A stretch of DNA of 64,000 nucleotides, from NCBI GenBank assembly GCA_963751775.1, contig CAVVVW010000013.1:124001-188000 (forward strand), given 5' to 3'. Position numbers and translations under genes: made by a program. This DNA comes from CADEEN01 sp963751775. Lineage in GTDB: Bacteria; Pseudomonadota; Gammaproteobacteria; Burkholderiales; Burkholderiaceae_C. Shown piece after piece: positions 10,043-19,175 of this stretch. The notes beneath the pieces were generated by a model. That model was not told where the DNA came from. It saw nothing but the letters and a program-made list of their open reading frames with translations, and did not search any database. Every line of letters starts with the position of its first letter. Position 1 is the stretch's first letter.

Positions 10043-10747
10043 CTGGCGTCGATCTGGACCTGCTTTGCCGAGTGGATCTGGGTCACCGCACGCGTTGATC
10101 CAGAGGCCGTGACGGCGCGCTTCGGGCCATGATGGCCTGAATGGCGCGCGTTCGCGGCAAACAGAGAATGCGGCGAGCCGCTGAGCGCCGCACCGTGCGG
10201 GCCCGATCAAGAAAAAAGCCACCGCATTGCGGTGGCTTTGAATAGTTGGCGGTGGGCCGAGTCCGGAGCCGACCAGTATCTACACAGTGCCTGATAACAG
10301 GGAAATTTGCAGGGAATTGGCGAGAAATTCGACGGCTTGTAGGAACAACGACAGCGCCGAGAGGCAGTACTGGCGAGACCTACAGGCCGATAGCCGGAAT
10401 TCGAGCCGCGAACGGAACAGGGAATTCCCAACGACCAAACAGCGAAAGCGCACCGCGCAACAGCGACCTGCTCGGTCTGAACCGGACGAGCTGCGGCTCG
10501 GACATCGACCGACTCCTGCGCGAGGTACGCCGCGAACGACGCGCAAGAGTGCTTCGCTGGCAGCGCAGCGTTGTCCACTGCACGGTGGTGTTAACGGCGC
10601 CGTCATCTAGGGGTTGTTTCAAGACGCTCATGCATTGAATCCGGCATGCCTGACGCACGAACGACGCCGGAATGTGCAAGCGCCTGCACGGATCGCTCCA
10701 AATTTGAGTCGCGTCGGGCAAACTCAGTGACGCAACAGGAGTCGTCC
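10043..10747. other. Gene-poor left flank of the putative island
   Basis: No convincing gene. The segment holds the left copy of a terminator-like direct repeat (10207-10252). After it, short runs with repeated asparagine-arginine-glutamate codons (around 10285-10430) lie in frames that have no recognisable domain and no ribosome binding site. Open frames here look like chance products of high G+C. The promoter of the lipoprotein gene at 10748 is expected at the right end, but no clear -35/-10 pair was seen. Confidence 0.5.
10207..10252 (-). repeat. Left 46-bp direct repeat: terminator hairpin plus tRNA 3'-end sequence (possible att site)
   Basis: 44 of 46 positions match 17342-17387. It comprises a hairpin with 11-bp arms AAAGCCACCGC/GCGGTGGCTTT (10215-10239), A-rich on its left side so that it reads as a U-tailed terminator on the minus strand, then GTTGGCGG, which is the complement of the CCGCCA end of tRNA-Asp. 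No tRNA is next to this copy. Such a partial tRNA-end duplication is what tRNA-targeted integration leaves behind (inference). Confidence 0.6.
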
Positions 10748-12638
10748 ATGAACATTCGGCAAGCGCTGGCGGTGCTGGCGATAGTCGCTGGCGCCACGGG
10801 CTGTGCCCGCATTGAAGAAGCCGCCATGCCGGCGGTGGCCAAGATCAACGCGGCACACCCGGTGACGCCGGAGGTCCGTGTCGCCCAGGAGCGCCTCCTC
10901 GCGATATTGGCCGACGACCCGAAGGCCATCGAGGCGGTAAAGGCCGAGGCCGACGTGCGCATGAACCTGCGCGCGCTGACCTGCTCGAAGGGCTTGACGT
11001 CGGCCGTTTCGACTCGGTCGCAACGGTGAAGAAGCTGCCGATGGCCACGCCCTGCTTTCAGGAGCAGGATGCCGAATTGCAGAAGTACTATGGTATTCGC
11101 ACCATTGGTGCCTTGCTGTCCAAGCCGCCTCTGAGGCCGTTGAAGGCCGCAGGGCCGATCACCACCTTGCCCAAGGGCAAGTTCGCTTACATCACTTCGG
11201 GTGCGCTGGCGCGGGACGCCGGCGTTGGTGTGCTGCGCGATGGCAAGGGCGACGGCGTGGTCGTCGAAATGCCTGGCGCAACGCTGATCGCGCAATTGCC
11301 GAATGTGGGCTCGGCCAGCGAACCCAGCGTGCGCGTCTCGCCCAACGGGCGCGTTGTGGTTTTCAACGCCTCGGGGCAGGGGCCGACGTTCGTGGATGCC
11401 GAGACCGGAAGCGTCATCTGGACGATCAGCGGCTTCGGCTCGCCCCGCCTGCTGGCGTGGTTGCCGGACGTAAACGGCTTCGTGGTGTCGGGTGGCAACG
11501 TCACCGGCGACGTGATGCTGGCCGATGGCCAGACGGGCGCCATGCAGCCGCATCCCCAGTCCATCAAGAACGCCTCCTACGGCACGCACATCCCGGGCAA
11601 AACCGCCCGCCTGTTGATGGGCACCGCGCGCGAATGGGTGCTGGTGGAGCACACGCGTTCGCCGCACGGCATCGTCGCATCGGTGGTCAAGCAGTACACG
11701 ATCGGCAGCGGGCACGGCATCACGTCGGGCCACCCGGTGCCGATGATGTCCGGCCGCATGGTGATATTCCCCTCGATGCGCGACGTAGGCTGGTTGAATC
11801 TGGAAAGCGGCACCAGCGGGACCTGGCGAAGTTCTCCCCTCTTCAACATCCCGTTCGCGAAACTCGACGAGAGCCACGTCATGTTCGACGCGTCCGAACC
11901 GGGTGGCCTGGGCCTCAAGCCCTGGTCGTTTGACATCGCTAACGAAACGGTGGCACCGATCGACTTGGGAGGTCCCAAAGGCCTGATCATCGATATCGGC
12001 GATCGTGTCGGCTTCCTGCGCCGTGGCAATGACGCCTGGTTCGGCGACCAGGTGACGACTGGCGAGCCGCAGCCTCTCGACCAACCGGTGGCCGCTTTCG
12101 AGTTGCAGCAGCAACTGGCCAGGCTGCAGGCCCAGACCCGCGACAGCAACGAAGTGGCCGCCACCCTCGAGCGCGCGGGCCTGTCGCCCGGCAGCCGTCC
12201 GGCGCCCTTGCAAGCGATGCCGGGGCTTGGCGACACACCGCCTGACGCGCAGGTGCACATGGTGGGCGTCTATGAAGGAAGGCGTGCCGCGGGCGGCGCA
12301 CCCCAGAGCAGCCACCCCATGCTCGACGTGCGGGTCGTCGTCCGTCCTCGAGCCGACCCATCGTCCTCGTGCTCGCTTCGTACGAACCGGTGAACTGGAT
12401 CGTGGTCAACGGTGGTGCGCGTATCTCGGCGGTATTGTTGAGCGGCTACCACCCGTCCAACGTGAGCGGCGCGGGATCGGCCCCGGTGCTGCGCATCGGC
12501 TCGCGGTACGCCTACTCGGCGGCGAGCGCCGAATACGCGCAGTTGCGCCAGGCCGTGGCGCAGTACACCGGCCCCCGCGAGATCCGGTCCTTCCAGGGCA
12601 GCTACACCGGTGCGGAGTTCAGCGTCGGCGGCCAATGA
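10748..12638 (+). CDS. Propeller-like lipoprotein of unknown function, paralogue 1 (two frameshifts)
   Basis: About 630 residues. The N-terminus MNIRQALAVLAIVAGATGCA is a lipoprotein signal with lipobox ATGC. Residues to about 110 contain conserved cysteines (RALTCSKG, ATPCFQEQD). The central 350 residues have repeated beta-rich segments such as VRVSPNGRVVVFNASG, VDAETGSVIWTISGFGSPRLLAWLPDVNGFVVSGG and DVMLADGQTG, resembling a WD40/PQQ-like propeller. A linker leads to a distinct C-terminal domain (about 100 residues) with SYEPVNWIVVNG, AVLLSGYH, RIGSRYAY and FQGSYTGAEFSVGG. Frameshifts lie near 11005 and 12350. Its stop overlaps the start of the next gene by 4 bp (ATGA). A broken paralogue follows at 13753. 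Function unknown. Confidence 0.65.
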
Positions 12639-13520
12639 CGAGGCGGTCCATTGCTGCGTTCGGGACACGGGCTCTGCTCGCGCTGCTGGGCGCGGCCTGC
12701 AGCGCGGCTGCACTCGCCGGCGACATCTACCGCTGTCAGGTGAATGGTGTGACCACTTCGTCGATTCGCCGCGCGCCTGTGCGGACGGCACGGCGCAACT
12801 GCAAGGGGCGACGCGCCGGTCGCCGCCGCGCCGGGTCGAACATTGGGAGCGACCGCAGGCGCGGATCGCCGCCCGCGGTCGATCCGCGTGCCCGTGCGCG
12901 TCGGACACCGACCACCGAGAACCAAGTCACCTGCCAGACCTGGCGCAGAGTCCGACCCGCCTACGCGAGTGCCTGCGGGCCCAGCGACGCCTCGAAGTGC
13001 GCGAGATCGTGTCGCCGCGCCTCCAGGCGATCCGTCGCGCGGTCACGGACTACCTGGGCGCGGCCGCAAGGTCGGACAGCCTGATCGCAACACCAAGAAG
13101 GGCAGCCCGCCGGCGTGGTGCGAGGCCGTTCTCGGCGACTTGATGTCGGGCACGAACTTCGATGTCATCGACGACGAATTCACGGGTGGGCAGGTGTTGG
13201 GAAGCACAGTCATACCGATCGTGGATCCCGACTACACCGAATGGCGAATGGGCGCAAAACGGGTACCGAACGGTTACGTCACCGCACGCTGGCGTGGCGC
13301 AGACATGGTGGTCGTGCGCGTTGCCGCGGGCTGCACCGAGGCGAACGATGGCTCGGCGCGCTGCATAGCGCAGCGCTACACCGCCGTCTATGTGTACGGC
13401 ACCGGTGTAAGCGACGGCTGCAACGTCGGACTGGTGAGTCGCGCCTATTGGCCGAACTGGAAGGATTCGGTGACGCCGATCTTCGTCAGAGGAACCTCGC
13501 TTGGCAGATCCATGCGTTAG
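12635..13520 (+). CDS. Exported DUF4124-like protein of unknown function (frameshifted)
   Basis: The ATG at 12635 overlaps the preceding stop codon (ATGA), suggesting translational coupling. The first 29 residues form a signal peptide (RALLALLGAACSAAALA), followed directly by GDIYRCQVNGVTT and, after a shift, FVDSPRACADG, which resembles the N-terminal DUF4124 module of exported proteins. Further shifts near 12765 and 13055 lead to a C-terminal part with GSPPAWCEAVLGDLMSG, MVVVRVAAGC and CIAQRYTAVYVYG. That part contains several cysteines and probably forms disulfides in the periplasm. No homologue with a known function comes to mind for the C-terminal part. Confidence 0.5.
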
Positions 13521-13752
13521 GGCCTGATCACGCGCGGACTTTCCACCTCGATACATCGCAGCACGGGCCCGGCGCCGCCCTTGGCCCGCTCTTGCGCAGA
13601 TCGGATGGACCGCGCGACGCGCGGACACCGTCGGCGACAGCGAGAACTATTTGCAGCTCCACCCGCGTCCGGACGCTGCAGGCGGGCGTGCGGGCGGATC
13701 AGACTGGCACACTCGGTTGCGGTTGCATAACCGGCTTTTGCAGGGGATTCAC

Positions 13753-15727
13753 ATGCGTTGCAGCGTCACGTCCTGCTTGCCCTCGTCGTCGCGACCAGCG
13801 GGTGCGATAGCGTCAGCGAGACGCTAGCCTCTCGGTACGAGAAGACTGAAGGCGACCCGCAGCCGGTCGCAGTGCAGGTGGCATACGCCGCGCTCTGAAT
13901 GCGGCCGAAGAGGCGAAGCCCGTCAAGCAGGCCTGCAGCAACACCACGATCAGCTGCTGGAGGTGCGTGCGCTGACATGCAGTACCAGTGCCGACATCGG
14001 GCGGTTCGACACCATCGACGCCGTGCGCCGAAAGCTGACGAACAAGGAGTGCTTTGCCGACCAGGACGCAGCGATCGCGGACGGATCGGGATGCGCCGAG
14101 TGGTATAGAACTGGCCAAGCCCGCGCTGGTGCCGTTCGCGGCAATTCCGGCCCGGACCGTTCTGTGGGTCCAACGAGTCGCTCGGCAGCGTGTTGATCGC
14201 CAGTGCGGCGAACGTGCTTGTGACCGTCGGCAGCAAGAAACTGACGGCGCTCGAGGTGCCGAGCGGCGGGGCCTGAGCTCGGGGTCGAAATGGAGGTACC
14301 AACGACCTGGCTCGCTGTCGCCAAATGGACACCTGCTGGCATTGCCCGTGAGGACGAGGATGGAAGTCTTCGACCTGCAATCGCGACCTAGATCTGGAAG
14401 CGACCGGTTCAACGACGTAATCGCGTGGTTGCCCGAGGCGCAGGCGGTGCTGGCCGCGCAGTGGCGAGAAAAAGACGACGGTCCTGATCGATGTCCTGCA
14501 TGGACAGCTCCGCAACCTCCAGCAGCCACAGACATCCGGCCGGGCTGGTCGGTGGCGATCCCGAACAACCCGAAAATGATCCTGCTGGGCGCGGGCAACA
14601 TGGCGGCGCTCGTCGAAAACACGCGCGGCGCGGACGGCACATTCGTCGCCACCCAACAACGCAACTGGCAGCTGCGGCGCGCGGCGCTCACCCGATCGAG
14701 ACGGTAGGTGGCCGGGGGCGCAAGCTGGCGTTACAGTCTCGGCAGCGACATCGGCTGGCTGGACCTCGAATAGGGCCAAGAGCGGGCTCTGGCAGACCTC
14801 GGCAGCGGATGCGCAGGGACTAACCAAACTCTCAGAGGCGGAGTTGCTCTTCGACGTCACGCACGCCGGAATGGGAGCGCGCACGGCGTGGTGTTAAACA
14901 TCGAGAACGGCACGGTGTCCACGATCAAGGCGATGGACCTTCCCTCGGGCTCTTTGATGCCCATGGGCAAGCGTGCGGGCTACGCCAGGCGCGGCAATGG
15001 GTCGGTGACGCTCGGCAGCGAATTGCCCGCCGACAACCCCCAGCCGATCGACAAATTTCTGGCGGACGCCGCAATGGAAAAGCAAACAGCCATTTTGAAG
15101 GCGCAGAGCGCCATGGCCGAACGGCTCGCGGCCAATCAAAGTGCACCTGCTGGATGGAGCACAGACCCTCGGGGAGACTTGCGGGAAGCAGCGGCGGGAG
15201 CCCGGGTCGGTGCCACACGGGCGCAAATCGCGGCGGAACGACTGGCAAGGGCACGGGGACTCGTGAACGAGTCGAGTCCGTCACCGTACGCGACCTCGGG
15301 GTCGCCGCCACCGTCGATGCTCCGGGACATTCCGCCCAATGCGCAGGTTGTCGTCGTGGGCATCTACGAGGCTGCGAACAAGAACCGCGGCTCGCCCGAG
15401 ATCGAGAGGGGATCTGGCGTGTGCGCGTCACGTTGACGGGGCTGGACCCCGCTTGTCCTGGCCTTGAGCAGTTACGAGCCCACACGCTGGATCATCCAGG
15501 GCAACGAACGCAAGCTTGCGGCCGTCCTCCTTTCCGGTTCGGCACAGTCGAGTGTGATTGGTCCGGGCGACGAACACGTCGTTCGAATCGGCTCGACGTT
15601 CGCCTACGCGATGGAGTCACCGCAGAATGCGCAGCTCAAACGCGACATTGCGCGCTACGTCTCGAATCCGGTCCGCGCCTTCCACGGCAAGTATGCGGCG
15701 TCGGATTTCACGGTTGGTGCTTACTAG
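13753..15727 (+). pseudogene. Propeller-like lipoprotein, degraded paralogue 2
   Basis: ATG at 13753 follows GGGGATTCAC; joining the first frames gives a lipoprotein signal ending VATSGC. Parallels with paralogue 1 run through the whole length: ADIGRFDTIDAVRRKL against DVGRFDSVATVKKL; LSPNGHLLALPV against VSPNGRVVVFNA; PPNAQVVVVGIYE against PPDAQVHMVGVYE; and the C-terminal domain SYEPTRWII...AVLLSGSAQ...RIGSTFAYAMES...FHGKYAASDFTVGA. At least six frame changes and several in-frame stops occur in 2 kb, far more than in paralogue 1, so this copy is probably truly broken, though sequencing indels contribute. It arose by tandem duplication and then decayed (inference). Confidence 0.65.
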
Positions 15728-15884
15728 ACCGCGGTTCACTTATGCTTGCCCTTGCGGTGTCCATTGCCTCGGCGACGCCGGACAACCTGAAATGGTCGCG
15801 GCAGTGACACCACGAATCCACGGCGGACACGAATTGAATTGTGGGCATTCAGACCGCAATGGAGACGTGGCGATGATGAGTTTT

Positions 15885-15912
15885 GCCGTCATGCATAGCT
15901 TTGCATGACGGC
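15885..15912. repeat. Perfect 11-bp inverted repeat (hairpin)
   Basis: GCCGTCATGCA (15885-15895) and TGCATGACGGC (15902-15912) are exact reverse complements separated by 6 nt. The right arm overlaps the left end of the 328-bp inverted-repeat element by six bases. There is no U-tract, so it is not an ordinary terminator; a protein-binding site or an element tip are possible. Confidence 0.7.
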
Positions 15913-16234
15913 CACTATGCGTAGATCTCAACTAGGAATAGTTCCTACACGCCGAGCGGCGCCGCCGCCTGCGGCGTGGGACGAAAGGGGCCAGCGAGTT
16001 CTATGCATAGTCCCTGGTCACAGTGTCGACGGGAAGCGCACAGGTAAGTCCGACGCGCGGGAAGCAGTGTCGCTTGCCTTGCACGCACTTGAGCGAGGAG
16101 AGCGCAGTTTGGCTGTCGAGACTGATGGCTAGACGATCGCTGGTCGACCCCGGCAGGGCCCGCGCTGCGCCTGCGTCATGCAGGCGCCAGCCGCACAAAC
16201 TACGCCTAGTTGAGATCTATGCATAGTGGCCGTC
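15907..16234. mobile_element. 328-bp non-coding element with 38-bp terminal inverted repeats (MITE-like)
   Basis: The left end 15907-15944 and the reverse complement of 16197-16234 agree at 34 of 38 positions; both begin GACGGCCACTATGC and continue TAGATCTCAACTAGG. The interior has no credible gene and contains a further palindrome CTATGCATAG at 16001-16010. Size and long inverted ends fit a miniature inverted-repeat element mobilised in trans. No clear target-site duplication was seen. Its position inside a putative island agrees with mobility; the transposase family is unknown. Confidence 0.55.
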
Positions 16235-16451
16235 TGCTGCCTGTCATGCGCGCACTCCCCCCTTTATCAGTGCTACCGCACCATCTCCACTATGGATGAC
16301 CTCCTGAGTGCGAGGAAGTGGGCTGAGCGTCGCCCCGAAGCCGCACTTCGTGGGCCTCCTGCGACGCCTTGGCCCGCAAAGGACTTGATAGCTTGCGCGG
16401 GTAGAGCGTCACTGGTGCACCGCCGCCGCTGGCGCGGTGGGTAGGTAGGAG

Positions 16452-16862
16452 ATGCTCATGTCCACCAAGCCTCCCCTCGCACCGCACAAGGCCACTGCAC
16501 GCGCCGGCGCAAAGAAGCAGCCCATGGCGACTCGGCGCGCCGCCGGTGCCGCGCACAAGCGGCCACTCAAGGTCTCACGCAACGAGGGCAAGGTACCTCT
16601 GCCCCGAGTTCACCGAGCCGCTCGCCAGCAAGCAGGCTCGCCTGATCGCGATGCTGCAGTCGGCGTCCGGCGCAACGATCGAGCAGATGAAGGCGCTGAC
16701 GGATGGCAGGCCGATACGCTGCGCGGCACCATCAGCGGTGTGCTGCGCAAGCGGCTGGGATTCAATGTGGTCAGCAACGCGTTGATCGAGAACGGCGCGC
16801 GAACCTACCGGATCGTGGCGGCTTCAGGCATCCGGAGTGAATCGGATGTATGCGACGCTTGA
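16452..16862 (+). CDS. DUF3489 domain protein (frameshifted)
   Basis: Either ATG at 16452 (MLMSTKPP) or ATG at 16458 (MSTKPP) can start the gene; TAGGAGATG lies just upstream and favours the second. The N-terminal 45 residues are rich in Ala, Lys and Arg, like a histone-H1 tail. Two frame changes (near 16595 and 16708) join SKQARLIAMLQSASGATIEQMKALT to WQADTLRGTISGVLRKRLGF, followed by GARTYRIVA. This is the DUF3489 pattern, a small winged-helix-like domain common in proteobacterial accessory regions. DNA binding is plausible but unproven. It is the only recognisable small accessory gene near the right boundary of the putative island. Confidence 0.7.
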   Translation: MLMSTKPPLAPHKATARAGAKKQPMATRRAAGAAHKRPLKVSRNEGKVPLPRVHRAARQQAGSPDRDAAVGVRRNDRADEGADGWQADTLRGTISGVLRKRLGFNVVSNALIENGARTYRIVAASGIRSESDVCDA

Positions 16863-17341
16863 TCTGAGCGAAGCGATCGAAGTGCGACGCAAGATCACAT
16901 CTCGCACTGACTGCAATTGCGCCTGTGGGTAACGAGATGACTTGCACTGCCGCTGGATCGTTCTCGCCAAACGCACACATCAGCGGCGTGACGGCACTTC
17001 GCTGCCCGGCCAGCCGTTCGCCTTCACCTCGCGATCGGCACTCCTAGAGACCGTGCGATAGAGCGATCAACTAGGCCGCACCCGATGGGCTCGCTAAGGC
17101 GGGCCGGTCTTTTGTGGGCATTTGCGATGCAGCAAGCGGCGTGAAGCGCGCCCGCTTGACGGCGACCAATCGCCACCCATGCAAAAGACGGGTACACAAT
17201 CTTTGAATGTGAGAATGGCCTCGATTTGCGGGCGAATCGAACTCACTTCGTGCAAACAGAGAATTGAGCCCCCGGCTGTAGGCCGCGCCACGCGGGTCTT
17301 CTCAAAGAAAAAGCCACCGTTGCCGGTGGCTCTTAAATAGG
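16863..17341. other. Intergenic stretch before the tRNA cluster
   Basis: No gene supported. The right end holds a terminator hairpin for leftward transcripts. The remaining frames are short and carry no domain. Confidence 0.5.
17306..17331 (-). terminator. Rho-independent terminator, second hairpin after tRNA-Asp
   Basis: Arms AGCCACCG (17312-17319) and CGGTGGCT (17324-17331) around a TTGC loop, with AAAAA on the left, so leftward RNA ends in a U-tract. It resembles the hairpin 40 bp away, giving a tandem terminator for the long minus-strand block and tRNA cluster. Confidence 0.75.
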
Positions 17342-17387
17342 TCAAGAAAAAAGCCACCGCACTGCGGTGGCTTTGAATTGTTGGCGG
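17342..17387 (-). repeat. Right 46-bp direct repeat spanning tRNA-Asp 3' end and terminator
   Basis: 44 of 46 positions match 10207-10252. It includes the CCGCCA end of the intact tRNA-Asp and its terminator. The two copies bracket about 7.1 kb of unusual content. Confidence 0.65.
17347..17374 (-). terminator. Rho-independent terminator after tRNA-Asp
   Basis: Perfect 11-bp arms AAAGCCACCGC (17350-17360) and GCGGTGGCTTT (17364-17374) with a 3-nt loop. The A-run at 17347-17352 becomes a U-tract in leftward RNA. It lies 8 bp beyond the tRNA-Asp 3' end. Confidence 0.85.
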
Positions 17388-17458
17388 AGTGGACGGGACT
17401 CGAACCCGCGACCCCCGGCGTGACAGGCCGGTATTCTAACCAACTGAACTACCACTCC
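17382..17458 (-). tRNA. tRNA-Asp (GTC)
   Basis: 77 nt including an encoded CCA. The acceptor strand starts GGAGTGG and ends CCACTCCGCCA; the T-arm reads GGTTCGAGTCC and the anticodon loop CTGTCAC. Third gene of the Ala-Glu-Asp cluster. Its 3' end forms part of the direct repeat duplicated at 10.2 kb, making it the likely attachment site of the island. Confidence 0.95.
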
Positions 17459-17518
17459 ATTCGCTGACGGCGTCGCCGGATCGCTCCGCAAGTGCCGCCT
17501 GACTTGTCCAACTTCGGT

Positions 17519-17594
17519 TGGCGTCCCCTAGGGGATTCGAACCCCTGTTACAACCGTGAAAGGGTCGTGTCCTAGGCCTCTAGACGAAGGGGAC
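17519..17594 (-). tRNA. tRNA-Glu (TTC)
   Basis: 76 nt including encoded CCA. Begins GTCCCCTTCGTCTAGAGG, a typical Glu acceptor and D-arm; the anticodon loop is CTTTCAC; the T-arm is GGTTCGAATCC. Lies between tRNA-Ala and tRNA-Asp in one leftward cluster. Confidence 0.95.
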
Positions 17595-17655
17595 TTGTTG
17601 TTTCCTTCACCCCACCTGAACTGCGCGCCAGCCTTGACCCGTGACCTTGCGGTTT

Positions 17656-17731
<76 letters not shown>

Positions 17732-17783
17732 TTCAAGGAGCGGCTGCGCCGTTCAAGCAAGACCGCGATTATAGACAGCTTTT

Positions 17784-19173
17784 TCATATCGGCTGCAGGC
17801 GCGCAAGCACCACATCGCGTGCGAAGAGCGCGAGTACGGCGTCGATCGACGGCGTTTGCACGCGGCCGCAGACGAGCACGCGCAATGCGGGGGCGAGCTG
17901 CGGCATCTTCAGCTGGTGCGCGAGCAGCGTCTCCTTCATCGCGGCGGCGATCGCGGCCTTGTCCCAGGCGATGGCGGCGAAGCGGTCGCGCAGGCTGACC
18001 AGCGCCGGCCGCACGGCGTCGGTCACGTGCGTGGCGAGTTCGTCGGCGCTGGGCGTCACATGCGCGAAGTACATCTGCAGCCAGTCGGCGATCTCGACGG
18101 TGGTGTTGCAGCGATCCTTGAACAGCGCGCAGGCACGCGCCAGGTGTTCGAGGTCGTCGGCAACGACGCCGCGCCGCGCGAGCTGGTCCTGCACCAGTGG
18201 CGCGAGCCGGGTGTCGTCGGCCAGCTTGATGTAGTGCGCGTTGACCCACGCCAGCTTGGCCGGATCCCATTGCGCCGGGCTCTTGGCCAGGTGGCTGCCG
18301 TCGAACCACTCGACCATCATCTCGCGCGAGAACAGTTCGTCGTCGCCATGGCTCCAGCCCAGGCGCGCCAGGTAGTTGAGCATGGCCTCGGGCAGATAGC
18401 CCGCGTCTTCATAGGCCGTGACGCTGACGGCGCCGCGGCGCTTGGACAGCTTCAGGCCGTCGTCGCCGAGGATGATCGGGCAATGCCCGAAGCGCGGCAG
18501 CGGCGCACCCAGGGCGCGGAAGATGTTGATCTGCCATGGCGTGTTGTTGACGTGCTCGTCGCCGCGAAAGACATGCGTGATGCGCATGTCCCAGTCGTCG
18601 ACGACGACCGCGAAGTTGTAGGTCGGCACGCCATCGGGCCGCAGCAGGATCAGGTCGTCGATCTCGCGGTTGCTGATCGAGATGTCGCCCTTGACCAGGT
18701 CATGCCAGGTGACGTTGCCGTCGCTCGGGTTCTTCAGGCGCACCACCGGCGCCACCTCGGCAGGAACGGGCGGCAAGACCTTGCCCGGCTCGGGCCGCCA
18801 GCGGCCGTCGTAATGCGTCTTCTCGCCGCGCGCACGCTGCGTCTCGCGCATCGCGTCCAGGTCGGCCGGCGTGCAGTAGCAGCGGTAGGCGTGGCCGTCG
18901 CGGATCAACTGCTCGGCCACGGCCTGGTAGCGCGCCAGGCGCTGCATCTGGTAGATCGGGCCTTCGTCGAAATCCAGGCCCAGCCAGCGCATCGAGTCCA
19001 GGATCTGCTCGACCGATTCCTGCGTCGAACGCACGACGTCGGTGTCCTCGATGCGCAGCACGAACTGCCCGCCATGGTGGCGGGCATAGGCCCAGGAGTA
19101 CAACGCCGTGCGCGCCGTGCCCAGGTGCAGGAAATCCGGTCGGCGACGGCGCGATACGGGTGCGAACCGTCAT
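17784..19173 (-). CDS. gltX: Glutamyl-tRNA synthetase (one frameshift)
   Basis: Starts at ATG 19173, 2 bp after the metZ stop. The N-terminus MTVRTRIAPSPTGF continues, after a one-base shift near 19135, as LHLGTARTALYSWAYARHHGG, together forming the class I HIGH-type signature. The KMSKS loop is GLKLSKRRG, and FRGDEHVNNTPWQ is a family hallmark. About 463 residues, as expected for a discriminating GluRS. It charges tRNA-Glu, whose gene lies just downstream in the same transcript direction. The enzyme is essential, so the frameshift is almost certainly a sequence error. Confidence 0.95.
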
Positions 19174-19175
19174 GG

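Larger units (their letters stand above)
15728..16451. other. Intergenic stretch carrying an inverted-repeat element
   Basis: Apart from the inverted-repeat element and hairpin listed separately, no coding sequence with a domain or ribosome binding site was found. CTATGCATAG-type 10-mers recur at 16001-16010 and within the right inverted-repeat arm. Confidence 0.5.

Noticed and set aside
10254..10330. A tRNA remnant beyond the CCGCCA end at the left repeat
   Set aside because: The adjoining bases do not form a T-arm or anticodon arm; identity stops at 10252.
10246..10638. Overlapping small open frames next to the left direct repeat
   Set aside because: No ribosome binding site or domain; several frames open at once, as expected by chance at this base composition.
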